Source: Sipunculus nudus (Eukaryota > Annelida > Sipuncula > Golfingiida > Sipunculidae). From it: 64,000 nucleotides of DNA. Below the pieces are notes generated by a model. That model had not been told where the DNA came from. It did not search any database and saw only the letters and a list, made by a program, of their open reading frames with translations. The stretch lies in the NCBI GenBank assembly GCA_026874595.1, contig CM049313.1, positions 78,854,659-78,918,658 of the forward strand. The letters run 5' to 3'. The position numbers and the translations under genes were made by a program. The number at the start of each line of letters is the position of its first letter. Position 1 is the stretch's first letter. Positions 54,517 to 64,000 of this stretch are shown here, one piece after another.

Positions 54517-55634
54517 TCAATCGACAAGAGGTGTACCAGCCTCCTCCAGTCGTGTACATGGCATTACCTGAGTATTTTGCCTTGGTACAGGGTCACGTGT
54601 CACCACAATTTCTTTGGGTTTCTTTCTCTTATGCTCAGTTTCTGAGAAACTCTCGTTACTAGCTTTCAAATGGGCCCTGTTTCTCCTATACATATTTCCA
54701 TCCTCAGCACATATATCATATGATCGTTCATCCAATCTACGCAAAACCACAGCTTTTTTCCATACTTTATCCCCAAGTATATGTGGCTTCATCCTAACCA
54801 CTTCTCCTTCTTGTAATACGGGTAGATCTTTAGCAACTCTGTTGTACTTCTCTCTGTGTCTCTGTTGTTTTCTCTCCATCTTTCTCCTTTCCAACTGCAT
54901 ATCTTTAGTTTTTTATTCCAGTAGTTTATTTACTGTTGGCAGCAAGGTTCTTGTACGCCTATCAAAGAACCTCTGCATTGGACTTTCATCAATTTCTCGG
55001 CTTGGAGTGTTTCTGTGATTCAGTATTGCAAGAAATACATCTTGTTTACACATTTTACATTTTTTTAGTATATCTTTTGCTGCCTTGACGGCCGATTCAG
55101 CCATACCGTTGGCACTGGGATGATGTGGTGAACTAGTATAATGTTCAATATCCCAGGACTTTGTGAATGCACGAAACTCCTTTAATGTGAATTGCATAGC
55201 ATTGTCAGAGACAATTTTACAGGCTATTCCATATCTCGAGAAATGGACTTTGAGCTTTTTGATGATAACCTGGGTCGTATTACACTGAATCTTATCAAGT
55301 TCCCAGAAATTGCTAAGGTAGTCCACGACAACTAAGTAATGATCATTGTGAAACTCAAAAGTGTCCATTCCTACCTTTTCCCACTGCCGCTCTGGGATGT
55401 CATGTGGCATGTAAGTTTCTTTTTGATTAGCCGTTTCAAATGTTTACATGCTTCACAAACTGACACATAATGCTTAATGTCAGCTGTCATTCCTGGCCAG
55501 AAAGCCATTTCACGGGCTCTCCGCAGACACGCTTGTTCACCTCCATGTCCACCGTGAATTTCTTTGAGCACCGCTGTTCTCATTTCTTTCGGAATCACGA
55601 TTCTTTCACCACGAAATATGACACCATCCTGCAC
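54517..55634 (-). pseudogene. Gypsy-type integrase
   Basis: 55634-55371: zinc-binding HHCC region (HGGHGGEQACLRRAREMAFW, then CEACKHLK). After a frameshift near 55430 the core 55410-54913 has all three catalytic positions: GMDTFEF, IVSDNAMQF and SANGMAESAVK. A TAA at 54913-54915 interrupts the frame, which then continues in phase into 54900-54517, a basic C-terminal tail (RRKMERKQQRHREKYN, PHILGDKVWKKAVVL). The catalytic triad is intact; lesions are one frameshift and one stop. Confidence 0.88.
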
Positions 55635-55727
55635 TGGTAATTCATCATGATAATTGTTATACGGGTGTAAATGTGCAGGTACCTCCTTTCTCTAAGTTGG
55701 CCATCCATGAAGAATATGAGATTTCAG

Positions 55728-57305
55728 CTAATTCAAGATCTCATCTGTTTTGGTATTGTGCTTTATCTCTTCTAAGCTGTCTGATCCAATAGCGAGGTAA
55801 GCACACATATTGATCTGTTCAGCATCATCACTTTCTACTACTGGCAGACAAGCACGCGAAAGCATATCCGCAATCTGTTGATTTGCTCCTTTGTTCCACT
55901 GAATCTCATAGTCATAATTATGTGAACGGACTAGCAAATTCTGTAACCTTTTTGGTGCACGGTCCAGTGGCTTTTTCACAATGGCCTCCAAGGGCTTATG
56001 ATCACTATGTATAATCACTTTCCCTCCATACGTGTATTGGTGAAACTTCTCCAGAGCCCATACCACCGCCAACATCTCCTTCTCAACGGTAGCATACCTT
56101 GTCTCAGTGTCTGTTAGGCTACGGCTCTTGTATGCTATGGGCTTGCCTTCTTGAAGAAGTGCGGCTCCCAGACCTTTGCTGCTCGCGTCACATTGCAGCA
56201 CAAGGGGCTTTAAAGGTGAATAGTATGCAAGAACTGGGGCTTTTGTAACAAGCCGCTTAATTTCATCAAAGGCTCTTTCTTGAGGTTTCCCCCACTTGAA
56301 CTTAACATCATTCACCAACAGTTGCCTGATTGGCTCCATAACTTCTGACAGATGAGGAAGGAACTTTGTCAGGTAGTTCACTGTTCCTTGTAACACTTGA
56401 ACATCTTGCTTACAGGTAGGTTCTGGCAGAGATTTAATTGCTTCTACTTTGCTTGGGTCAGGTCTGAGACCCTCGTTGGTTACCTCATGACCAAGGGATG
56501 TGATGCTAGATTTCCTAATTTCTGACTTGTCTCTGTTCAAGCGGATTCCTAGGTTCCTGCATCGATCAAGCAGTGAGACTAAGTTATTGTCATGATCAGT
56601 CATGGCTTCTTGAGTGGTTGTTCCGCAGCCAAATACTACAATGTCATCAGCAATACATACGACGCCCTCCAAACCCTCCAGTGCTTGGTGGAGTCTTTTC
56701 TGAAATATTTCTGAGCTGACTGACAGCCCAAAAGGAAGGCGCAGCCATCTGAAACGACCAGCATTAGTGATGAATGTAGTCAGATAGCTTTAGGCAGCGT
56801 CAAGCTTTAGGTGCCAGTATCCATGACGCAGGTCTAGTTTCGTGAAAACCTTGGCACTTGCCAGCCAAGGCAAAATGTCCTCCATAACAGGTAGAGTATA
56901 CTGTTCACGTTTCAGCACCTCATTTAATGGGCGAGGATCAAGGCAAATACGCACCTCGCCAAACTTCTTTTCTTGCACAGTCATTTGGTTCACCCAGTCA
57001 GTAGGTATATCTACTTTTTCTATGATCTGTTTATCACATAGGTCATTCACAGTTTGTAATACTACCTCTTTCATTGCAATCGGTAGTCTTCTGGTTGGTT
57101 TTGCTTGTGGCACTGCACCATCAATTACTGTTAGTTTAACAGGTTCCCCGGGTAAAACTCCTAACTGCTGTTCATCAAATACATCACCATAATTTTCTTC
57201 CGGGTATTGCTTCTTTTGTGTCACAGCAGATACTACAAACTGATCATAGTTCACAGTAATAAGTCCCATTTTCTCAGAGACATTTTTGCCTAGTATTGGT
57301 TTCAA
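55728..57305 (-). pseudogene. Gypsy-type reverse transcriptase and RNase H
   Basis: 57305-56790 covers the RT fingers (PTRRLPIAMKEVV, WVNQMTVQEKKFGEVRICLD, TKLDLRHGYWHLKLD). TAA at 56790-56792 replaces a codon that is often serine in this family, and the frame continues in phase (TNAGRFRWLRLPFG). 56672-55728 has the catalytic IADDIVV, then RNase H (LQCDASSKGLGAAL, YATVEKEMLAVVWALEKF, IHSDHKPLEAI, ADMLSRA). A TAG at 55728-55730 and another near 55695 follow before the integrase. Polymerase and RNase H catalytic residues are present. Confidence 0.9.
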
Positions 57306-57883
57306 GCCTCCTTAACCACAGTAAACTTAACTTTGTATTTCTTAGAGTTCTTAGGATTCTTTAGAGTCATTACTGTACTTCCTATAGGTTTCAGTTCAGA
57401 TCCATTCCACAACTGTAGGGTTTTATGAGTGTCAACAATTTCACCAGTTACATACCTTTCAGGGATCAGGTTAATAGTAGCACCAGAGTCTATCTGAAAT
57501 CTGATCAAATCACCATTCACAAGCATCTTAGCATGAATGTCACGTTTCTTGCTCCCGTCAGTTACGACAGCTACATCAGATGTAGATTCAGTATCAAACT
57601 CAGTTATAGCATAGTTGAAATCAGTAAAATCATCAGTTGATGTATCAGATTCACTATCAGACTGAACACCATGGACCCGTCGAGGCCTTGCTTTAGAAGA
57701 TTTAGATTTATTTGGGCACATCACAGCATAATGTCCCATGGCCTTACAGCTATTACACGTTTTACCAACAGCAGGACATGCAGATTTCCTCATTAAGTGA
57801 AATAGGCCACAGTATTTACACTTCATCTTACCAGGTTGCTGGTGTTTGGCAGGTTTCAGCATGGTCTTGTGAATTCTATTCAC
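57302..57883 (-). pseudogene. Nucleocapsid knuckle and retropepsin
   Basis: Begins after an in-frame TGA that separates it from gag. Contains CKYCGLFHLMRKSAC and CNSCKAMGHYAVMC (CCHC knuckle), an acidic linker with several SD/TD residues, and the protease active site FQIDSGATINLIP. It is followed by a one-base shift near 57302 into the RT frame. The knuckle binds genomic RNA; the protease would process Gag-Pol. Confidence 0.88.
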
Positions 57884-57898
57884 ATTCTCAGTTTCAGA

Positions 57899-58504
57899 TC
57901 AATCTCCCCCAAGCTGTTTCAACTGCATCTGGGTTATTTCTGCACTTCTAGCAAAGTCTATCGCCGTTTTCAGATCAAAATTACGTCGTTGCAACAAAGA
58001 TTTGCGAGTGGTATTATCACTTATGCCCACCACGATTCTGTCACGTAACAGAGAGTCGCCGAGACAATCACAAAAATTGCAAGTCTTTGACAGTTCAATA
58101 AGATCGGCCAGATAATCATCAAATCGTTCACCAGGGTGATGATCACGTTTATTGAACTTGTAATGTTCGTAGGTTTCGTTAGTTTGACCGATAATGTGCT
58201 CCTCAAATTTCCGTATGATCACGTCAAGATTCTCACGGTCTGCCGCTGACCGGAAACTAAGACTGTTAAATATTCGGATTCCTTTAGCTCCAATACAGTG
58301 GAGAAACATATCACACTGATAAGCATTGTCTTTCTTATCAAGTTCAGTCAGCCGTTTGTATATTAAAAACTGTTGCTTAAAAATAAGCCATTCATCCTGA
58401 GGTTTATCAGAAAGTTTGAGCGGGGAAGGCGGACTCACGTGAACTCCGTGTCCGATGCCAGCACCGGGCTGGTTGCCGCTATCTTGCGTCGCTCCGCTAC
58501 TCAT
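57899..58504 (-). CDS. gag: Gypsy-type Gag (capsid part)
   Basis: ATG at 58504; 201 codons to TGA at 57899-57901. The middle contains a retrotransposon-type capsid region (EWLIFKQQFLIYKRLTELDK, FDDYLADLIELSKTCNF, RDRIVVGISDNTTRKSLL). The knuckle-protease frame follows in the same phase five codons after the TGA. This could be translational readthrough of a single-frame gag-pol or a nonsense mutation. It is the only long undamaged frame of the element. Confidence 0.85.
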   Translation of the reverse strand: MSSGATQDSGNQPGAGIGHGVHVSPPSPLKLSDKPQDEWLIFKQQFLIYKRLTELDKKDNAYQCDMFLHCIGAKGIRIFNSLSFRSAADRENLDVIIRKFEEHIIGQTNETYEHYKFNKRDHHPGERFDDYLADLIELSKTCNFCDCLGDSLLRDRIVVGISDNTTRKSLLQRRNFDLKTAIDFARSAEITQMQLKQLGGD

Positions 58505-58597
58505 ACTGATATGTCCTCCATCAGCTAAGATAGTCCAGATCAGAAATACACAGACGCAAAAGCGTGACAGTCCATAGAAACGACAGGATTAAGTCGA

Positions 58598-58610
58598 ACC
58601 GCTGCCACCA
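58598..58610 (-). promoter_or_regulatory. Primer-binding site, tRNA-Leu type
   Basis: TGGTGGCAGCGGT on the minus strand, adjacent to the 5' LTR with no gap. It is the 13-base complement of the usual animal tRNA-Leu 3' end plus CCA. Confidence 0.75.
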
Positions 58611-58707
58611 TGTACAGATAAGACAAGACTCAGACAGCCATCTTAAATCAGTGTATTGTAGCGACACCTGGAGTACAAGCATGAACTAATACCGTAATAT
58701 TGGCACA
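58611..58707 (-). repeat. Gypsy-type 5' LTR (97 bp)
   Basis: Identical to 54056-54152. Confidence 0.92.
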
Positions 58708-58712
58708 GACTG

Positions 58713-59146
58713 TTTGGCTTCAAGCTTGATTTTTTAATGACCTACAACTTAAGTAAGAATCATTTCGATTTTTTAGTGTCCAGAGATCAAAGGGGAAGTT
58801 TACAGAACCACACCTTTAAGAAGATGTGGAAGCACTGAAAATCAAACTTTTCATCCCAAACTTTCCATCTTTCACCCATGGCTTATTTGTCCAAAGTGAG
58901 GAAATCTGGAGTTTTTTTTAGGTTATCTGGTCAGAGGTCAAGGTCACTTTTCAAAATATTGTTACAGTAATCGAAATGCTGCAAGTTCAAGGATGGTAAG
59001 TTCTCAGATTTTTTGGTCACAATGTCATTGTTTAAGGTCAGAGGACTGTCATTTGAAAAATTTCTTTAAAAATATCCTTATAGACAAATTCAGCTAAGCG
59101 TCGAGACCCATGGGTCTCTAGTTCGAGATAAATTATTTAAGTTAGT
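58713..59146 (+). repeat. Host repeat unit 2, right segment
   Basis: Aligns with unit 1 from about 43475 (ggcttcaagcttgattt) to 43906 (gataaattatttaagttagt); interrupted on its right by the solo LTR. Confidence 0.8.
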
Positions 59147-60022
59147 TGTTACGGAACCTAATATCAACAGTTCACGTAGACGTGACGAACATAAATTTTG
59201 TCAAGGAGATAAAAAAATCAGATCCTGTAACACTAGGCAGCGTGAAATGTCTTGGGGAATGAATAAAGAAGTCAGTGGATTTTTGTCGACAAATGACTAT
59301 AATTTATTCTGAAAAAAAGCCATAACATTACAATACACCAAATCAATACAATTATACAGTACAACAACAGTATAACAGCAAATCAATATAATCGCACAAC
59401 ATAGTAAGCACAGTGCACAGTACCTGAATACCACCACTGTTACAGCGACAAGTCCTTTAAAATGTATAATCCGGATGAACAGCTCACACAAATCTTCTCA
59501 AAGAATAACAGTCCAATGTAATCACAAAATCAATCTACTGTAATCCTAAGTGAAAACCTGGCAGTGATCCGAAAGGTAACCTGAAGACTATATAAAATCC
59601 GTCACAAATTTAAAAGAAAATCTATAATTGCCGCACTTATCGGAAAAGGTCCACAACTGACTTACACGCTTTTGTTTCCGCTGGAATATTTCTCTCTTCT
59701 CCTCTCGGCTCTCAAACACAGTCCCTTATTTATAACTTTCACCTCAAGCCGAGAACTTTCCATTTCTCGAACAAACCAAAGAACCTAAGATGATACACAG
59801 TACACACGCGTAAGGAAACATGTGAACAACATCGCTTTGTTCATACATGTCAGGGTTTACACGTGGGCCGGCCCGGTTCGATCAGGCGAGAAAACCCGAG
59901 ACTAGCATGACCGCTGTTTACACGTCAGACCCCACGCGTGGGCCGGGCTATGCCGTCATGGCAACGGCCAATGCCAGCGCTGCACATGCAATACACTTAC
60001 AATAAAAGAGACATCTGTAACA
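59147..60022. mobile_element. Solo LTR (876 bp)
   Basis: Begins TGTTACGGAACC and ends GACATCTGTAACA, giving the short inverted end TGTTAC/GTAACA. It is flanked by TTAGT at 59142-59146 and 60023-60027. The uninterrupted site aaattagtattgag is present in unit 1 near 43905-43920. It is homologous to the split copy at 44073-53616. No coding region; the family of the parent element is unknown. Confidence 0.85.
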
Positions 60023-60050
60023 TTAGTATTGAGTTTTTAGTAGCATAAGA

Positions 60051-60625
60051 AAGAAAATTAAAGAACATTAAAAGATCATACCTTGTAATCAATTCTGAAC
60101 AGGCTGAGTCGCTGGATATTCAGATAATAATATTTTGAGAGGGTACCCTCACAGAACTAGAAGAAAATCTAGTTATGTCGGTAGTAAGGCTGTTCAGTTG
60201 AGTATCCTGTTATTGGACATTTACCACATGAGCTGAGCAGTCATTTCTATGAATTTTTCTTGATAGCCTATAGATAGTTTATAATAATGAGATCCGCCAA
60301 ATTACTCTTTTAGCCTCAACGAATACTTTGATAGTAATTTAGAAATTCAGGAACATTTTAACTTGTATCCTCACTGATATGGAAATTTAAACTCTTCCCA
60401 GACGTTGACAGTATTTATGATATGACTTTGTGAAATCAATACCACTTTGATTTTCAATTTTAGATAGGCCCTATGTCTGCTCTACAAGGGAAAGCGTTTA
60501 TGTAATTGCACTGGTAACAGAAGAAACGGAAATGCTCTCACCCTTTTGATATATTGTGAAATGAAAAGCAGATGATCAAATTGAGAATAGCGATAGGGGA
60601 GGAAATCATGACTTTATATACGCTG
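60051..60625. other. No gene seen
   Basis: The right edge of the host repeat fades out near 60050; the rest is unassigned AT-rich sequence. Confidence 0.35.
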
Positions 60626-60735
60626 GTCTAGATGGCTAAGTTTGGAGAGCGTTAGACTGAAAATCTAAAGGTCTCTGGTTCAATCCCGGGTCTATGCACA
60701 GTGTCCGCCAGGTTCCCCGGCGGTCGGCACTTTTT
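60626..60735 (+). tRNA. tRNA-Phe(GAA)-like sequence with hairpin tail
   Basis: 60626-60698 follows tRNA-Phe: ggagagcgttagactgaaaat with GAA at 60659-60661 (A at position 37), then ctggttcaatcccggg. Acceptor ends gtctaga and tctatgc pair at six of seven positions, one of them G-U. It is followed by the same tail as at 42574: a ccgcc/ggcgg hairpin (60705-60723), tcggcac, and five T. It could be transcribed; the D arm has changes (gctaagtttgg), so whether it is a working tRNA is doubtful. Confidence 0.6.
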
Positions 60736-60738
60736 ATT

Positions 60739-61823
60739 ATTCTTTTGTCTCACTGTCGTCAGAAAAACGGGGTCAGGTTGACTCGTGGTCAAATGCAATG
60801 TTTTATATAGATATGAGACCATTTTTTTTAATTTATTGTTTGGAATATATAATGTTATGTCGGGTCGTTTTGGACTTTTTTTTTACTTTCAGAACAAAAT
60901 GCCCTTTTGGAGAAATAATGAGAATGGGTAGTGGTAAGCTTTTATAAATACATTTATTCTTGCCTGACGAAAAATCAAAGAAGAATTACAATAATTTTAG
61001 ACGTAACTATGTATAAAGGTTGTTATTTGAATTATTCCATATTATTTTTCTTTTGATGTGTAAACTTTGCTCTCATATTTTATGATACCACTTTTTCTGC
61101 AGTATTTTTCAGAAAAAAATGTTTCACAGGTTTTAGACTATTTTTTATAAATAATTATATGTGATACTCTCGAATACATTATAGTAAATGTACGTTGAAT
61201 GGTAGCTTCTTGTTCTCGATTTGCTTAGACTATACTGTTTAACTTAAATAAAATAAGGCGTATATCAGATGCACGGTAAGGTAAAATATATCATGGAGGA
61301 GGATTATTAAGTGTAAAATGAGAGGAAATGTTTCGCGGTTTGAAAGGCCACCTCGTGCCACTTATCGAAACGTGTCTCTGGTGATTTGCCACTTCACTTT
61401 TATAAAAGGCGTTTGAGATATGGGTAAAACAAATATTGTATTGGAAACAAGTATACAAATAAAGGCAAATTTTGTTGATATCAAACATATGTTAGAAATC
61501 ACTTAAATGAAAGAACATGGTTCGTTACTGAACTTTTCTATAATATGGTTTGACAAGTGTGTCATACGTCCTCGCTTTCCAAGACCAATAGCATGAAACC
61601 CATAATTCTCTCACTTTTCGACAAATAAATACGTTTTTAAAGCCAAAAGAAAGATCTATATACATGATGATTATTCATATTCTGCGTGATGTATGATTTG
61701 CAGCTGCAGTTAACATGTTCACATTGTTCTTGTTTGAAATGGTCCACTGGAAAGCAGCGGAGGAATATTTGCTTATTTCTGTGAATATCGATCAGGCAAT
61801 GTCCGTGGAGAGGCTGAACGCCG
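60739..61823. other. No gene seen
   Basis: AT-rich; no splice-bounded frame noted. Confidence 0.35.
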
Positions 61824-61869
61824 GCCTAGATAGCTCAATTGGGAGAGCATTAGACTGAAGATCTAAAGG
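61824..61869 (+). tRNA. Truncated tRNA-Phe-like 5' half
   Basis: gcctagatagctcaattggg...gactgaagatctaaagg matches tRNA-Phe through the anticodon arm, then stops abruptly where another repeat begins. No T arm or tail. Confidence 0.6.
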
Positions 61870-62439
61870 GCTGACTCTGAAATGGAGTTATATGAGCCAT
61901 TCATACATGATGGTTTTGTATCACTTTCAAGTGATTTTTTTTTTTCAGATTCTACCCCTATTAGAATTTTGAGGGACACTGGTTCAGGCCAGACTCTCAT
62001 GTTAGCAAACTCTTTGCCATTTTCTAATAGGTCCTTTACTGGTGCACATGCACTTGTTAATGAAAAGTTTGGCATAAAATGCATCCACACTCTTTCTAAA
62101 GTAGTGGGTCCTGTGACCTTGATCTCATGACCCCAGAATCAACAGTTCTTACTTTAGGGATGGGCCATATATAAGTCAAGTTTGAAACCAATATTTCAAA
62201 CTAAACTGGTGTTATCATCTGAAACCAATATTTCAAACTAAACTGGTGTTATTATCTGGAAACTAATATGGTGATTGATGGCCCCCATGACCTTGAACTT
62301 GTGACCCCAAATCCATCAGTTACTTCCACTATTGGCAGGTGAGCAACATCTGGAAAATAGAATGTTTGGGACATGTAATTACAGCTGAGAAACTGACATG
62401 ATTGTTGTTTATTTATAGTAAAAAAAATAAAAAATATTC
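61870..62439. repeat. Interspersed repeat with a 37-bp tandem duplication
   Basis: Contains tgtgaccttgatctcatgacccc and atgaccttgaacttgtgacccc words typical of the host-repeat style in this window. A 37-bp block gaaaccaatatttcaaactaaa... is duplicated at 62184-62220 and 62221-62257 with one mismatch. Confidence 0.6.
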
Positions 62440-62815
62440 GTTAAAATAAAAAAAAAAAAAAAAACAGGTAGCGCCACAACTTTTCGGGGAACTGACAAAA
62501 CTAGTCATGTTCAATATTCAAGGCAATCCATGCATTAATTATCAAGATATTGGAGGTTTTGTATTATATTTTTTATTAATCTGGGGGGGGGGGGGGGTAC
62601 TTCCAAGCCCCATAGCTCGGAGGATATAGGTCGCAGTAACCTGATTTCAGGTTACCAAGGAGATTTTTTTTTATTGACCTCCCTGGATATTCACTTAGAA
62701 GTTTCTAGGTCCAGCAGTTACGATTTGTGCCCTGCTAACGGACGGCCGGACGGTCGACGGACAAAGCGCCATTCTTATACCTCAGTTGACTTACAGTCAG
62801 CTGACCTAAGAAACG
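62440..62815 (+). repeat. Interspersed repeat, family B copy
   Basis: Blocks aggtagcgccacaac, a 15-G tract (62583-62597), gccccatagctcggaggata, tctaggtccagcagttacgat, a cggacggccggacgg block and the terminus acttacagtcagctgaccta. Same order as 6600-7797. Confidence 0.75.
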
Positions 62816-64000
62816 TGAATTATTTTAAATAAAAAGCATAAAATCGTCTGATAAATATGAAAAAGTATTGCACACTGAATTGCTTATAGCTAAAATTATC
62901 GTGCACTTTTACCAGATGTAGGTGATGCTTCTAAACAAGCTTCATGGTGATGAATTATGAAACATGAATCCTCAGTAATTCATATTCCCACGCAGTTGTT
63001 TGTAGAAAAATGGCATGATCACAGCAAACAAATATACCACTATAATAAAACATTGACAGAGCAGATCCACCGCCGTCCCAACATACTGGGATATTTGAGG
63101 AACCTGCCTAACACTCAGTCTTGATGATTTGGACCAAAAATAGTATTAAACACTATTAACATGTGAAAACCATGTGAAAGGTAGTGAATACTGCCAAATA
63201 CTTTTAAAGTACAGAAGTATAGGAATGTTACATTAGTTAAAATACACGTATATATTCATGTCTACTTCTTACGAGCCGACGGATGTTTCAATATAGACTG
63301 ATGCTGTCGCCACAACGCGGCCCTCCAGGGCAAGTCCAGCAATGACGGCAGTATATAGCAAAATTGTCTTCCTGTAATCAGAGGAACGCTGGAATGGAAT
63401 TCCGGAGCATCATACCAACAACGGCATTATACGTTAGAAGTGTGGCCGACCATGCCATGGTAAGGCTGTCCCTACACTGACCATCCGACTGGACGAAGCA
63501 ACACACTGGACACAAGTATCCGGGGGACCTGCTGCAGGATTTTACAAGAACAAATCGTGCAGAGAACCTTTCACTAAAAGTAGTCCGGCAGACAAGCTGT
63601 AGAATACGATTCAGGTCAGGCTTTGAATTTACTCAATGTTGTGTGTGTATAACTCCGCCATATTTTTTTATAACAAATTCGTCTCTAGAAAGTTTGTTTC
63701 TTAATTTAAAGATTTCAATCGATCATTTCACTTAATGTATAATATTTTTAAGGATATGTATGATGTTATACATGTGGACGACTAAAACAATGTCAGCAAC
63801 TCGTTTAAGTATAGGTTCATACTTGTTCAATATACATACTGTTATATTATAATATGTTGTACATACTAAAACTTGGCCGAGCGGACACGCCTCTTGCACA
63901 TTACATATTTCTCTTTTATACGAAGTAAATTCACATCTGGCACCTGATTTCTTTAAATTTTCTTTGTAAAAAGATGGGACAAAGAAGCACAGCACAGAAC
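62816..64000. other. No supported gene
   Basis: 63290-63600 is GC-richer than the surroundings and on the minus strand holds a 50-codon frame (CSRSPGYLCPVCCFVQSDGQ within it). I see no convincing splice pair or family, so it is left unannotated. The rest is AT-rich. Confidence 0.35.

Larger units (their letters stand above)
54056..58707 (-). mobile_element. Gypsy-type LTR retrotransposon with 97-bp LTRs
   Basis: 4,652 bp. LTRs 54056-54152 and 58611-58707 are identical, TG...CA. Flanks are gacag (54051-54055) and gactg (58708-58712), a target duplication with one mismatch. Unit 1 at about 43473 shows the uninterrupted site. Minus-strand order is PBS, gag, CCHC knuckle and protease, RT-RNase H, integrase, PPT: a complete Ty3/Gypsy arrangement. 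The frame has several in-frame stops and at least two frameshifts. Confidence 0.93.

Noticed and set aside
62440-62815. Possible origin or regulatory region at the GC-rich CGGACGGCCGGACGG block
   Set aside because: It matches the tetranucleotide block found in other family B repeats.

Overview
The window looks like non-coding, repeat-dominated nuclear DNA from an invertebrate, most likely a bivalve or other mollusc. The base composition is AT-rich, with no dense bacterial-style gene packing. Exon-like open frames are short and bounded by GT/AG signals. Many interspersed repeats carry tetranucleotide 'gacagacggacagac' blocks next to a shared terminal sequence (ctcagatgacttatagtcagctgagctaaaa, or cagctgagc..gtgacccatgggtctcttgttt), a style I associate with bivalve genomes. 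This taxonomic call is inference; nothing here identifies a species.

Layout. 1-9.3 kb: a 44-bp minisatellite, one well-formed terminal exon (561-742), simple repeats, and diverged interspersed repeats including a 247-bp tandem pair. 7.97-14.3 kb: two non-autonomous DNA transposons of a pogo/Tigger-like family (TA target duplications, shared terminal inverted repeats, different interiors). Between them is a tandem-core element resembling the bivalve 'pearl'/Helentron type, itself hit by another repeat. 12.9-19 kb: several exon-like open frames (12969, 14522, 15944, 16599 on +; 18963 on -), the only part besides 0.5 kb and 25-26 kb that looks like host gene remnants. 20.3-21.6 kb: an unusual array of short palindromic ttggtt/aaccaa words. 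22.4-23.5 kb: an LTR end with a candidate primer-binding site, then a 48-bp minisatellite rich in AGGTCA-like words. 25.2-26.2 kb: the 3' end of an unrecognised minus-strand gene in two exons, with two in-frame stops. 26.5-27.8 kb: a 215-bp satellite abutting a broken Gypsy-type pol (27.8-32 kb).

33.5-42.6 kb holds reverse-oriented interspersed repeats, an LTR 3' end with polypurine tract (about 37 kb), a LINE endonuclease fragment inside an insertion flanked by 40-bp direct repeats, a DIRS-like RNase H remnant, and a tRNA-Phe-derived element.

43.1-60.0 kb is the best-resolved block. Two tandem units (about 860 bp period) of a host repeat were struck in succession. One copy of an ~870-bp LTR sits in unit 2 and was then hit by an 8.7-kb minus-strand BEL/Pao retrotransposon (1.66-kb LTRs, target duplication ACTGT). 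A 4.65-kb minus-strand Gypsy-type element with identical 97-bp LTRs inserted 3' of that, and a solo copy of the ~870-bp LTR (target duplication TTAGT) inserted further on. Unit 1, and the second LTR copy, preserve the empty sites, so the order can be read directly.

How the genes work together: the recognisable coding capacity is almost all retrotransposon gag-protease-RT-RNase H-integrase, and every copy is interrupted by stops or frameshifts, so none should be autonomous. The most unusual items are the tandem tRNA-Asp-like/tRNA-Glu-like cassette inside each BEL/Pao LTR, the AGGTCA direct-repeat satellites, the ttggtt palindrome array, and a spliced-looking exon with TGA where a second cysteine of a C-x-x-C would be expected. 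All similarities were judged by eye; no database search was run.
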